A program made the position numbers and the translations under genes. Under the pieces are notes generated by a model. The model saw only the letters and a list, made by a program, of their open reading frames with translations. It had not been told where the DNA came from and did not search any database. This document shows, one piece after another, positions 8,383 through 17,199 of a DNA stretch of 64,000 bases. Source of the DNA: Christiangramia sabulilitoris (GTDB lineage: Bacteria > Bacteroidota > Bacteroidia > Flavobacteriales > Flavobacteriaceae). The first letter of the stretch is position 1, and the number at the start of each line of letters is the position of its first letter. Where the stretch lies: contig NZ_VHSF01000004.1 in the NCBI RefSeq assembly GCF_007050985.1, positions 27,527 to 91,526 on the forward strand, given 5' to 3'.

Positions 8383-10443
8383 ATGATAAATTTTAAAATG
8401 CGTTTGCTGTGTGTTCTCTTTACTATTACAGGATTTTTCATGCAGGGGCAGGAAATGCAGAAAGGCTTTGAGCATCTAGAAGCCGGGGAATTTTCCCAGG
8501 CAGAGATATTCTTCAGCAAGATCCTTAAGGAGCATCCCGAAAATAAAACGGCAAGACTTTGCTATGGCAGGGCAGTAGGCCTAAGTAGTGATCCAAACAA
8601 GGCGGTGAAAATCTTTGAAGATCTATTGATAGATTTTCCAGATGATCTTGAAGTAAAGCTTAATTACGCCGAATCACTCTTATGGAGTAGGCAGTACCCT
8701 GAGGCAGAAGTCTATTATTCTGTTTTGCTGGAAGAGAATCCTGAAAACTTTTCGGTTCTGCTGGGATATGCGAATACCCTTAGCAACCTTAAAAAATATA
8801 AATCGGCTACCAAGTGGGTAGAAAAAGCATTGAATTTATCGCCCGGGAATCCTAACGCGTTAAATTCCTTGAAATATATCAGGTTAGGTTACGCCAATCG
8901 GTTGCTACAGGAACGTCAATATGATCTGGCAATAGGTTTGCTGGATGATAACCTTAGGGAATTCGAAAATGATCGGGAAAGCCTTTTAAACAAAGCCAAT
9001 ATTTATCTTATTCTTAAAAATTCTGATGCAGCCATAGATGTTTATAAACAGCTTGCCTTGGATTCCCGGGATAGTATTCAGGCGCTTACTGGTATTTCCC
9101 TGGCATATCATATAGCTAAACGCGAAAAGGATGCTTTAAAATATGCGACGTTGGCCCGGCAAATGGCTAAAGATAGTAACGACAGTATCTCAAGGCTGAT
9201 GGCAGCCGAACGATATATACAGGCCCTGATCTGGAATCATAAGTATTCCAGGGCTGAAGATCAGATCGAACACCAGCTGGAACTGTATCCGGAAAAACCC
9301 TGGGTCCTGGCCTTAGCAGCCAGCCTGGGTATGTATACGGGAGATTTCAAAAAAAGTATTAATAATTATAATCAGATTCTGGAAATAGATTCTGCCTCCT
9401 TTGACGGTAATCTAGGGATAGCGAATGCGTATTTTGCCCGAGGCGAAATCAAAGAAGCCATGGATTATGCAGAACAAACTTTAAGTTTTTATAAAAATCA
9501 ACAGGATGCAGAACAACTGCTGCAAAAAATAGAATTCGGTTACAGGCCTATGCTGGAAGAAAACCTAAGTTTCTCTTTCGATAATGGAGATAACCAGGCT
9601 TTCGCCGCCGCAACCACCGTCCGCCTTCCACTTTCCACCAAACTGGAAGTACTGGGGGGATATACTTATCGCAAGACGAGGAATACAAGATCTGGCCTCG
9701 AGGCGAATTCAGATTACTTTAATCTATCAGCCTCTTACAAGATTATTCCTTCCGTGAAATTCAGGGTTAACACAGGGCTTATAAATGCCAGATCTGTGGA
9801 AACCGATTATACTAATCTTACGGGGGAGGTTGCTGCTCAGATCAAACCCTTCATGCGGGATGATCTTGAAATTGGTTATCGCAGGGATTTACAGGATTTT
9901 AATGCTGAACTCTTAAATCGTAAAATAGCGGGTAACCATCTTTTCCTAACTAATAATTATACAACAAGGTATGGTCTTGGCTGGTATTTGCAATATATGC
10001 ACACCGAGCAAAGTGATGATAATAGCCGGAAGCTATTGTTTACATCTTTATACTATAGTATATTAAAAAAGCCGCTTTTAAAAGGCGGAATTAATTATCA
10101 ATATATAAGCTTTGAAAAGCGTATGCCTGAATTATATTTTAGCCCTGAAAAATTTCAGGCTGCAGAGATCTTTATGAACCTTATTAGTGATGATGAGGAC
10201 AAAGCTTTTAATTATGATCTTACTGCGGCGGCCGGATATCAATTTATCGAAGATGGTGACGGCCAGCCCACCTACCGTTTACAGGCCAGGGCGGGGTATA
10301 ATATAAGCCAGCGGTTTATCGGTGGGGTATATGCTACCCATAGTAATATCGCATCGGCAACGGTAGCAGGTTTTACCTTTACGGAATTTGGTATCAACCT
10401 AAAATGGTTCTTTAAAGCGAAACCTCTGTTCAATTTGAAATAG
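8383..10443 (+). CDS. TPR plus outer-membrane beta-barrel protein (BcsC/PelB/PgaA-like exporter)
   Basis: 686 residues with a signal peptide (MRLLCVLFTITGFFMQGQ; the ATG at 8383 or the in-frame ATG at 8398 may be used). Residues about 25-385 are tandem TPR-like helices (for example GFEHLEAGEFSQAEIFFSKI and GYANTLSNLKKYKSATKWVEKA). From about residue 390 the protein alternates short amphipathic strands (TKLEVLGGYTYRKTR, VKFRVNTGLINARS, AGYNISQRFIGGVYATHS) and ends in aromatic strands, as expected for an outer-membrane barrel of roughly 300 residues. This architecture is that of BcsC, PelB and PgaA, which guide a polysaccharide across the periplasm and outer membrane. The gene is divergent from the STAS-flippase-GT4 operon, 147 bases away. 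Confidence 0.8.
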   Translation: MINFKMRLLCVLFTITGFFMQGQEMQKGFEHLEAGEFSQAEIFFSKILKEHPENKTARLCYGRAVGLSSDPNKAVKIFEDLLIDFPDDLEVKLNYAESLLWSRQYPEAEVYYSVLLEENPENFSVLLGYANTLSNLKKYKSATKWVEKALNLSPGNPNALNSLKYIRLGYANRLLQERQYDLAIGLLDDNLREFENDRESLLNKANIYLILKNSDAAIDVYKQLALDSRDSIQALTGISLAYHIAKREKDALKYATLARQMAKDSNDSISRLMAAERYIQALIWNHKYSRAEDQIEHQLELYPEKPWVLALAASLGMYTGDFKKSINNYNQILEIDSASFDGNLGIANAYFARGEIKEAMDYAEQTLSFYKNQQDAEQLLQKIEFGYRPMLEENLSFSFDNGDNQAFAAATTVRLPLSTKLEVLGGYTYRKTRNTRSGLEANSDYFNLSASYKIIPSVKFRVNTGLINARSVETDYTNLTGEVAAQIKPFMRDDLEIGYRRDLQDFNAELLNRKIAGNHLFLTNNYTTRYGLGWYLQYMHTEQSDDNSRKLLFTSLYYSILKKPLLKGGINYQYISFEKRMPELYFSPEKFQAAEIFMNLISDDEDKAFNYDLTAAAGYQFIEDGDGQPTYRLQARAGYNISQRFIGGVYATHSNIASATVAGFTFTEFGINLKWFFKAKPLFNLK

Positions 10444-10650
10444 ATTTTTTTAAAATCCCTGTAGGGGCAGGTCGGCTTAGCAGGTTGAATTCTTCAATTG
10501 AACCCTCCGGTATGTGACTCTTTAAGATTAGTTAAGCACGACCGTTCTTTGTAACCATGGGTAATATTCAATTTATAAAATATTCTAGAGAACTAAGCTG
10601 AAACAATATGGATGCGGTTTAATCGTGGTTCCTTTAAAGGATATAATAAG

Positions 10651-10678
10651 AAAAGCCGGAGATATTTCTCCGGCTTTT
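10651..10678 (+). terminator. Hairpin terminator after the TPR-barrel gene
   Basis: A perfect 12-base stem, AAAAGCCGGAGA with TCTCCGGCTTTT, closes a 4-base loop. The A-run on one side and T-run on the other let it work in both directions. It lies about 210 bases past the barrel gene stop. Confidence 0.75.
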
Positions 10679-10694
10679 CGCCTAACCACTTAAG

Positions 10695-10812
10695 TAATCT
10701 GGATCTAACCACGACCAGATTATACTGTAATAGCGTCGTTATTTTACTAAATATCGATAAGTTTTACCGGCTGTCTTCAACAACGAAGACAGTAGGGTAC
10801 CTGCCGGTAAAC
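10695..10812. repeat. Two further inverted repeats in the same intergenic region
   Basis: TAATCTGG (10695-10702) pairs with CCAGATTA (10715-10722). Then CTGTCTTC (10771-10778) pairs with GAAGACAG (10785-10792), enclosed by an outer arm TTTACCGG with CCGGTAAA (ending at 10811). The nested second structure is longer than a simple terminator needs. Function unknown: a second terminator, an RNA processing site or a small RNA are possible. Confidence 0.5.
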
Positions 10813-10976
10813 TCATCTGAAATATCTGCAATAACATGTAGGTTAATCATGAGGCAAAAAAAGTTATTCTTATTTCTTATAGGTTAAAATTACAGGAGTA
10901 TTTTCTGCAATTCCGGTTTTTTCGTTTATAGCTCTTTCTTACAGGTTGAATGGCAGAAATCTTTCGATAAGCAGTC

Positions 10977-12056
10977 TTAACCGAAGCTTGCACCAAATTT
11001 TTCCAGTACAGTTTGCCGAATCACTTTTATCTCCTGTTCTTTTTGTTTAGGGACTATTACCAGCACATTATCTTCTTCCAGGATCATATAATCCTTGAGA
11101 CCGTCTATATAAACGACCTTGCCGGCCTGGGTTCTAATGATATTACCGGAGGCGTGTTCCGGAATAAACCTGGAATTAACAACTGTATTGGATGCGGCAT
11201 CCTGGGGGAGTTCCCCCTGAATGCTACACCAGGTACCTAGATCATTCCAGGAAAAAGTAGCAGGTATTACCTTTACGGTACTTGCTTTTTCTATAATACC
11301 AAAGTCAATAGAGATATCCTGGGCCTTGTGGAAATTTTCCTCCAGGAATGAGAACTCTTCACAGGTGTTCAGGAAACTGAATCCATTTAAGAATAGTTGA
11401 TACATTTCAGGCAAAAACTGCTGGAAGCTTTGCAGGATCGTATCTGTTCTCCAGGCAAATATTCCAGAGTTCCATAGATAATCACCCTCCTGGAGAAATC
11501 TTTTAGCATTTTCCAGGTTGGGCTTTTCGGTGAATCTTTTTACGTGAAAAATATTGCTGTGCGCCGAATCATCATATTGGATATAACCATATCCGGTATT
11601 AGGAGAGGTGGGAGGTATGCCGAAGGTGACCAGATCATCGCTCTGTTCAATTTCATTAAAAGCCAGTTCAATATCATGTATGAATTTATCTTCCTGGGGG
11701 ATCCAGTGATCACTTGGAGCGACCAGCATTTTTGCCTCAGCATCTTTTTTCCAGATCTTTAAAGCCGCCAGAAGTATACATGGCGCAGTATTGCGCATGG
11801 CCGGTTCGCAAACAATATTAGCCGGCGTTACTACCGGCAGTTGCTCAAGAACAGTAGCTTCATATATCTTATTGGTAAGTATAAAAATATGTTCCTTAGG
11901 AACTACTTTTTGCAGGCGGGTAAAGGTGGCCTGGATAAGAGTTTGGCCACAACCAAGAATATCCTGAAATTGTTTCGGGTTCTCTGCGGTACTAACCGGC
12001 CAGAACCGACTTCCCACTCCTCCTGCCATGATTACGGCATAATTGTGATTTTTCAT
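10977..12056 (-). CDS. manC: Mannose-1-phosphate guanylyltransferase
   Basis: 359 residues, the usual length for a single-domain GDP-mannose pyrophosphorylase without the isomerase domain of bifunctional ManC/AlgA. The N-terminal nucleotide-binding signature MAGGVGSRFWPVS is present, then PKQF and LVAPSDHWI. Further on are FTEKPNLENA, YLWNSGIFAW and FSWNDLGTW, all family hallmarks. It makes GDP-mannose from mannose-1-phosphate and GTP for surface glycans. The gene lies 124 bases downstream of the LytTR regulator on the same strand, so it may be the last gene of the sensory operon or have its own promoter. Its place between the polysaccharide genes and the sensory genes suggests that mannose (or derived fucose) is part of the polymer. 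Confidence 0.9.
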   Translation of the reverse strand: MKNHNYAVIMAGGVGSRFWPVSTAENPKQFQDILGCGQTLIQATFTRLQKVVPKEHIFILTNKIYEATVLEQLPVVTPANIVCEPAMRNTAPCILLAALKIWKKDAEAKMLVAPSDHWIPQEDKFIHDIELAFNEIEQSDDLVTFGIPPTSPNTGYGYIQYDDSAHSNIFHVKRFTEKPNLENAKRFLQEGDYLWNSGIFAWRTDTILQSFQQFLPEMYQLFLNGFSFLNTCEEFSFLEENFHKAQDISIDFGIIEKASTVKVIPATFSWNDLGTWCSIQGELPQDAASNTVVNSRFIPEHASGNIIRTQAGKVVYIDGLKDYMILEEDNVLVIVPKQKEQEIKVIRQTVLEKFGASFG

Positions 12057-12180
12057 TGCTTAAGGTTTTACCATGCGGTGATTAGAATGATAAAGATATA
12101 AGCTTGCTAGTCTGAAGATTTTAAATATCGTCAGGCTGCGATTTTCTTAAGATGAATGTTGAATTACTATGGTTAACCGA

Positions 12181-12888
12181 TCAAAGAAGGTTCAGTCTTT
12201 TCATTAGTTCAGGACGATTACTTCGGCTAACCGGAATCACATCTTTCTCGATAAGAACTGAATTATCTTCGATATCAATGATCTTCTTGGTATTGATGAT
12301 AAAAGAACGATGGATCTTTAGAAATATATCCTGGGGTAATTTTTCTTCTATTTTCTTTAAGGTAGAGTGCACCGTGTAATTTTTTCCGAAGGTTTTAATA
12401 GTGATATAATCACCCTTTGCTTCGATCAGGTAAATACTGGAGATATCAATTTTTATCAGCCTTCGGTCTATATTTACATATAGGTCATTATCTGTCTTAT
12501 TCAGGTCAGACTCTACCTCTGGTTTGGACGAGGAAGCTTTCGAGCTCAGCGCCTTTTGCACGGCTTTATCAAACCTTTCCTGTGTAATGGGCTTCACCAG
12601 GTAATCTACGATACAATCATATTCAAACGCTTCTATGGCAAAACTTTTATCTGAAGTGGTAAGTATGACATTAGGAGGATTTTTCAAAGTCTGGATAAAA
12701 TCAAAACCTGTAAAATCTGGCATATGAATGTCTAGAAAAATAAGGTCTGCAGAGTTCTGGTTCAGGAATTTTATAGCCTGCATGGCATTGGGGAATTCCT
12801 GTTCCATTTCTACATGCTTATTGTTTTCAATAAGTTGTTGAATGATCAATCTGGCGGTAGCCTCATCATCAATTATAAGACATTTCAT
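12181..12888 (-). CDS. LytTR-type response regulator
   Basis: 235 residues. The N-terminal receiver domain shows the acidic pair (IIDDE, D7/D8), phospho-acceptor D53 (FLDIHMP), the switch T77/T78 and the conserved K99 (YLVKP). A charged linker (about 110-130) leads to a C-terminal LytTR DNA-binding domain (about 132-235) with YLIEAKGDYITI and IHRSFIINT, the family signatures. It is the most distal gene of the H-NOX/kinase operon, 11 bases after the Hpt gene, and is the likely transcriptional output. LytTR regulators in Bacteroidota usually answer to membrane LytS-type kinases. Here the partner is a soluble PAS kinase through an Hpt, which is less usual. Target promoters are unknown. Confidence 0.9.
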   Translation of the reverse strand: MKCLIIDDEATARLIIQQLIENNKHVEMEQEFPNAMQAIKFLNQNSADLIFLDIHMPDFTGFDFIQTLKNPPNVILTTSDKSFAIEAFEYDCIVDYLVKPITQERFDKAVQKALSSKASSSKPEVESDLNKTDNDLYVNIDRRLIKIDISSIYLIEAKGDYITIKTFGKNYTVHSTLKKIEEKLPQDIFLKIHRSFIINTKKIIDIEDNSVLIEKDVIPVSRSNRPELMKRLNLL

Positions 12889-12899
12889 GAAGTTAGATT

Positions 12900-13220
12900 T
12901 TAGGTACGCTTAACAAAAGAAAGCATAAGCTGCAGGAGTTTTTCAAATTCTTCCTGCCTAATATTGAACCCTTCCCGCAGTTCATCTTCATAGGTTTCTG
13001 CGAAACGGTAGCTTTCTTCCAGCCCTAAAATACTAATTTTGTGTTTAAGTTTATGTACACTGGATGCGGCATCATCCAAATTACCACTACTTATATTATC
13101 ACGCCAGGTTTGAGACTCCTCTGGTAATTCCCTTTTTACTACTTCCATAAGCCTGGCTTCAAATGCTTTATCGCCTCCTGAGAGTTGATGTATGTAAGAT
13201 AAATTAGGTTGCTCGTCCAT
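12900..13220 (-). CDS. Histidine phosphotransfer (Hpt) protein
   Basis: 106 residues, all helical. The motif AASSVHKLKHKISILGLEE around H56 is the Hpt phospho-acceptor signature, with H followed by K-L-K and a conserved L-G eight residues on. It acts as a phosphoryl shuttle between receiver domains. The gene sits 23 bases after the kinase stop and 11 bases before the LytTR gene. The kinase here has no receiver of its own. A phosphorelay through this Hpt therefore needs a separate receiver, and the CheY-like protein at the head of the operon is the obvious candidate. That order is inference. Confidence 0.85.
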   Translation of the reverse strand: MDEQPNLSYIHQLSGGDKAFEARLMEVVKRELPEESQTWRDNISSGNLDDAASSVHKLKHKISILGLEESYRFAETYEDELREGFNIRQEEFEKLLQLMLSFVKRT

Positions 13221-13243
13221 AATCGATATTTTTATATCCTGAC

Positions 13244-15610
13244 TTATTTTTTCAGGCTGAAGTAAAAAGTGGTGCCTTTTCCCGGTTCACTTTCCAGCCA
13301 GATCCTGCCGTCATAAAGATCAATGATCTTCTTTACGATACTAAGACCAATGCCTGTTGAATTTTTATCGTTAGTGACAGAACTAAATATTTTAAAGATC
13401 TTTTCATGATATTCTTTTGGAATCCCGCAGCCATTATCTTTAATACAAAAAACATAATGGGTTTTTTCATCCCGAACCCCAATTTCCACTAAACCTTTTT
13501 CCTTATCGATATAATTAACCGCATTGCTAATCAAATTCTGGAATAGTTGCTGCATTCTCGTGGTATCGGCATAGATTACCGGTAATTTATCCTTGATCTT
13601 TACTTCTATATGATCTGGAATATAGATCATGGAAATTATATCTTCCACCAGTTGATGAGAATCTAATTCATGATTTGTCAGCTGGCTGCCATCTATGCTG
13701 GAATACTTTAGAATATTTTCAATTAGGTGGTCCATCTTTTCGACCTTACTTTCCATCAGGTCGAGATTTGTTAAACTATCCGGGCCCAGTTTCTCTTTAA
13801 AATCCTCTTTTGTCCAGGTAAGTAGAGCTGAAATATTGCGCAGTGGTGATTTGAGATCGTGAGAAACGATATGGGCATAATCGTTTAACTGCTCGTTACG
13901 CTTTTCAAGATCCAGCAATAACTCCTTCTGTTTTTCTTCCAGTTTTTTCTGTTCAGTGATATCTAGATGAATACCAATAGACCCAACTACCTTACCATTC
14001 ACATCGTAATTGGGAGCACCACTTATGAGCCAGTTTCTAATTTCGCCTTTTTTGGTCTTTATTTTAACTTCATAAGAATCTGAAACACCTTTTTCCCTGT
14101 TCCTGTTCTTATCGTCCAGCACCGGCCTGTATTCATCCAGAAGCAGAAGTTCAGCCGCTTTTTTTCCTTTTAGTTCTTCTTCAGAATATCCGCTAATTTC
14201 ACAAAAACTTTGATTTGCCAGTAGAATATGATCATCATTGTCTACTTCCACCAGCCCAAGGTTCATATTGGCAATTATATTTCCGTATTTTTCTTTTTGT
14301 GCCTGTAAGCTCTCCTTGTAGCGGCGTCTTATAGTAACGTCGTCGTAACTCCAGAGGTGTCCTTTATAAATCCCGTTGTTATAAATAGGGATATAACTTC
14401 GCTCATAGATTCTCCCATTTGTCAGTTTAAGTTCCTCTGCCAGAACTGGCTTTTTTTCCTTTAAAAGAATATTTATACGCTCCACGAATTTATCCTGATC
14501 CTCGAAGTGATGTTTAGATTCCTCAGCGGCATTACTACAATCTGCACCAACTAATGCCTCCGGAGGCGCCGGGATACCAAACATATTACAGAACTGCTGA
14601 TTGGTTAACTGGATCTTCCTGTTCTCATCTTCCAGGAGAATTCCGGTTTGCAGGTTCATGATAAGAGTAGACATCCGGTTTTCAGACTCTTTTAATTTTT
14701 CATTAGAAATTTTCTGCTCGGTAATATCTTCTACCGTAGCAACCTGGTATTCTATAGCTCCATTATCATCTCTTACTGCGGTTACAGACGTTTTGGCCCA
14801 GACTATATTATTATTTTTAGTGATATAACGCTTTTCTGTAATAAAACTGTCGAGTTCACCGGTTTTCAGTTTTAATTGCATGACCCTGGACTCTTCCCGG
14901 TCTTCCGGATGCGTTAGATCCTTTACGTCTAATGGTTTTAGCTCTGCTTCTTCATACTCGAACATCTGGCACATGGCCTCGTTCACAACCAGGAATCCCG
15001 GTACTTTGGGGTCTAGCAGGCATACTCCAATAGGGGAGTTTTTAAAGATGATATCCAACTGCTGTTTCTGCAGTTCCATGATCTTTTTCATACGGGTGTC
15101 CCGGGTGATATCCCTGGCAATTCCCTGTGCAGCTATAGGTTTGTGATTTTTGTCATAGATGATACTCGCATTTATCTGGACCATCTTTTCTTCGCCATTC
15201 CTGGTGCGTATTACCGCTTTATAATTATTAAACCGGCCTTTTTGATATAGCTCTTTAAAAGACGCCACCGTGTATTCATAATACTCTTCTTTAACCAGCT
15301 GCATTAGATTTACAGGCTCTTTCTCAATATCATACCCAATTAGGTCTATGGCTGCATCATTCATCTTAACCACTTCACCATCCAGTTTCATAACCACATA
15401 AGAGTCAATGATGTTCTCAAAAACGCCTTCTAGTTCAGAGGTTTTACGATTTAGAAGTTCCTCGAGCTTGGCATTAGATTGTTTTAATTTTTCTGAAAGT
15501 TGATAGAGTTCTGAAGATTTTTGCTCTAAAATAGCCTCGGCAGCTTTTCTGGCTGCTTTTTCACGTTTGAGGGCTCTTTCATAAACTTCGATCTTATTGG
15601 TTAAATGCAT
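13244..15610 (-). CDS. Soluble four-PAS sensor histidine kinase
   Basis: 788 residues, no membrane segment or signal peptide, so cytoplasmic. An N-terminal coiled coil (about 1-60) is followed by four PAS/PAC units (about 61-170, 183-300, 310-430 and 440-555). Then comes a HisKA domain with HIVSHDLKSPLRN (phospho-acceptor H584). The ATPase domain has N-box NLISNAVNY (about 692), G1 DNGCGI (725-730) and G2 STGIGLS. There is no fused receiver. The start overlaps the end of the H-NOX gene by 17 bases, implying tightly coupled synthesis. In other bacteria H-NOX proteins bind and inhibit an adjacent histidine kinase when loaded with NO. The same pairing is inferred here. Confidence 0.9.
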   Translation of the reverse strand: MHLTNKIEVYERALKREKAARKAAEAILEQKSSELYQLSEKLKQSNAKLEELLNRKTSELEGVFENIIDSYVVMKLDGEVVKMNDAAIDLIGYDIEKEPVNLMQLVKEEYYEYTVASFKELYQKGRFNNYKAVIRTRNGEEKMVQINASIIYDKNHKPIAAQGIARDITRDTRMKKIMELQKQQLDIIFKNSPIGVCLLDPKVPGFLVVNEAMCQMFEYEEAELKPLDVKDLTHPEDREESRVMQLKLKTGELDSFITEKRYITKNNNIVWAKTSVTAVRDDNGAIEYQVATVEDITEQKISNEKLKESENRMSTLIMNLQTGILLEDENRKIQLTNQQFCNMFGIPAPPEALVGADCSNAAEESKHHFEDQDKFVERINILLKEKKPVLAEELKLTNGRIYERSYIPIYNNGIYKGHLWSYDDVTIRRRYKESLQAQKEKYGNIIANMNLGLVEVDNDDHILLANQSFCEISGYSEEELKGKKAAELLLLDEYRPVLDDKNRNREKGVSDSYEVKIKTKKGEIRNWLISGAPNYDVNGKVVGSIGIHLDITEQKKLEEKQKELLLDLEKRNEQLNDYAHIVSHDLKSPLRNISALLTWTKEDFKEKLGPDSLTNLDLMESKVEKMDHLIENILKYSSIDGSQLTNHELDSHQLVEDIISMIYIPDHIEVKIKDKLPVIYADTTRMQQLFQNLISNAVNYIDKEKGLVEIGVRDEKTHYVFCIKDNGCGIPKEYHEKIFKIFSSVTNDKNSTGIGLSIVKKIIDLYDGRIWLESEPGKGTTFYFSLKK

Positions 15611-16151
15611 AAGGTTGTCTATTGATACTGAATTTCACCTGGCTTCCATCTTCTTTTATTAACTCAAGATCTATATTATAGCTGGAATCGTAATGTTCAA
15701 ATGTCTTTTCCATTAATGCCCTGGCGAACATGAACATAGAACGCTCTGAATAATACATCATTTCGAGATAATTGTCATCTTTTTTGATGATTTTAAAAGT
15801 TGGGAGCTCCGCTCCCGGATAGATCTTGCGCACTTCCACATGAATATGATTTTCTATTGAAGCGAGCATCGAAATAGGGTCGGAATAAAGACTGAATATA
15901 TTGGGGTGGTGTCTTAGAAGAACACTGAAGAAATACCGGCCGTAGGCGTAAATAAGATCATTCACCTCTATCCCGGTTTCTTTACTCAGGTTCACGATGA
16001 GCTGCTGCATTTCAAAGAAATCATAAGTACCTACAGAAGTATAGACGCCCTCTGACGATAATTTAGATTTCATTATAATACTGTCTACTACTTCCAGGCC
16101 AAATTCCTCTTCGACCATTTCCAGAAATTCTGTAAATACGATTCCTTTCAT
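15594..16151 (-). CDS. H-NOX (haem nitric oxide/oxygen binding) sensor protein
   Basis: 185 residues, the normal size of a stand-alone H-NOX. The start MKGIVFTEFLEMVEEEFG is typical. The proximal haem ligand is H104 in NHIHVEV, the conserved proline is P117 in GAELPTF, and the haem-propionate motif Y-x-S-x-R is YYSER (Y133, S135, R137). The distal-pocket tyrosine that gives O2 binding in Thermoanaerobacter H-NOX aligns with F142, so this protein should be NO-selective and not bind O2. The gene overlaps the upstream receiver gene by 1 base and the downstream kinase gene by 17. Function as an NO sensor is family knowledge; the residue assignments are my own alignment by eye. Confidence 0.93.
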   Translation of the reverse strand: MKGIVFTEFLEMVEEEFGLEVVDSIIMKSKLSSEGVYTSVGTYDFFEMQQLIVNLSKETGIEVNDLIYAYGRYFFSVLLRHHPNIFSLYSDPISMLASIENHIHVEVRKIYPGAELPTFKIIKKDDNYLEMMYYSERSMFMFARALMEKTFEHYDSSYNIDLELIKEDGSQVKFSINRQPYAFNQ

Positions 16152-16564
16152 TAAGCTTTTATAAGTTCGTTCATACTCCAGTATTCCAGCAGGGATTTAA
16201 GTTTGGTGACATAATCATCATACTTAAGAGGTTTGATCATATACCCGGCAATACCAATTTTATAACACTCCAAAACATCCTTTCGGTTATTGGAGGTGGT
16301 TAGAATTATTGTTGGAATATACTTTAAAACTTCATCATTCTTAAGGATTTTCAGAAAATCTATCCCGTTCATCCTGGGCATATTCAAATCCAGAAGGATT
16401 AAATCTGGTAAATTATGGGGGTCATCCAATTGTGTTAAAGCCTCTTTACCGTCACAGGCTTCGGTGATCGTATGTTTAAAATCCAGCGTATTCAGGGTAC
16501 GATGCAATTTCATTACTTCAATCTCATCATCTTCGATGAATAATATATTCAATTTATTTCTCAT
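16151..16564 (-). CDS. CheY-like single-domain response regulator
   Basis: 137 residues, one receiver domain: acidic cluster FIEDDE (11-14), phospho-acceptor D59 in LILLDLNMPRMNG, T87 region LTTSNN, and K in YMIKPLKYDDY. There is no output domain. It belongs to the Rcp1-like group commonly paired with PAS kinases in Bacteroidota. It is the first gene of the operon and overlaps the H-NOX gene by one base. It could receive phosphate from the PAS kinase and pass it to the Hpt protein, or act by protein contact. The region upstream shows no clear Bacteroidota-type promoter by eye. Confidence 0.88.
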   Translation of the reverse strand: MRNKLNILFIEDDEIEVMKLHRTLNTLDFKHTITEACDGKEALTQLDDPHNLPDLILLDLNMPRMNGIDFLKILKNDEVLKYIPTIILTTSNNRKDVLECYKIGIAGYMIKPLKYDDYVTKLKSLLEYWSMNELIKA

Positions 16565-16807
16565 AAGTGGTTCGTAAGGCTTTAATCCTTTAAAGGTGCG
16601 ATAATATAGTAGTGATTTGTAAAAGCTTCGATTAAATCAATTCAAGTGTCGGCAGAATGCAGGTAAGTTTCGATGAATGGATCTCGAGAAGTCTTTGCCG
16701 CCCTGTATTTTATTTGAATCTAATTACCACGAAATTTTAAACTATTTAAATCATTCCTTACATTTTTATTTTCCCCGTGCTTCAACCTAAACCATAGCTT
16801 AGTATTT

Positions 16808-17182
16808 ATGACAAACCATTCCATTTCATCTATTCTTCTATTATTATCTGGTGATCTGATAGCCCAGTTAGAAACCAGTTATGTTTATATCCAAGTGGAT
16901 TCTGTCTAAAACAGCAAAGAAAATTCCTTAACTAAGGAACAGGTAATTCATATCAAGGGTGATAAAATAACACGTGTTGAAAGAAATATGCAAATTCCCC
17001 AGGATGCAGAGATCATAGACCTTAGCGATTACCTTGTACTCCCTGGCCTTATCGATGCTCACTCACATGTTCTGTTCGATCAGGAGATAAAAGATGATTT
17101 TTCTGAACACAGTATTACGACACTAGTCCTGGAAAGTGATGCCTTACGGGCATTGAGAGGCGTGTAGGCGGCAAGATCGTAA
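16808..17182 (+). pseudogene. Decayed amidohydrolase gene, N-terminal fragment
   Basis: Reading from ATG 16808 gives a signal-peptide-like start. A TAA stop follows at 16907-16909, then the frame continues with KGDKITRVERNMQIPQDAEI and DYLVLPGLIDAHSHVLFD, the metal-binding N-terminus of imidazolonepropionase-like secreted amidohydrolases. More stops occur at 17165-17167 and 17180-17182, just after DALRALRGV. The remaining roughly 300 residues of the barrel are absent. With three stops and a large deletion this is a dead gene, not an assembly error. Confidence 0.8.
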
Positions 17183-17199
17183 CGGGATGTAGAGATTAG

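Larger units (their letters stand above)
10444..10976. other. 533-base intergenic region with three consecutive hairpins, no convincing gene
   Basis: No supported coding sequence lies here. The short frame 10612-10887 runs through the hairpins and has no recognisable protein signature. The stretch contains a strong terminator-like hairpin and two further inverted repeats, listed separately. It separates the barrel gene (rightwards) from manC (leftwards), so transcripts converge here. Confidence 0.6.

Noticed and set aside
10612..10887. 91-residue frame in the intergenic region before manC
   Set aside because: It runs through three hairpins, has no recognisable domain and no convincing ribosome-binding site.
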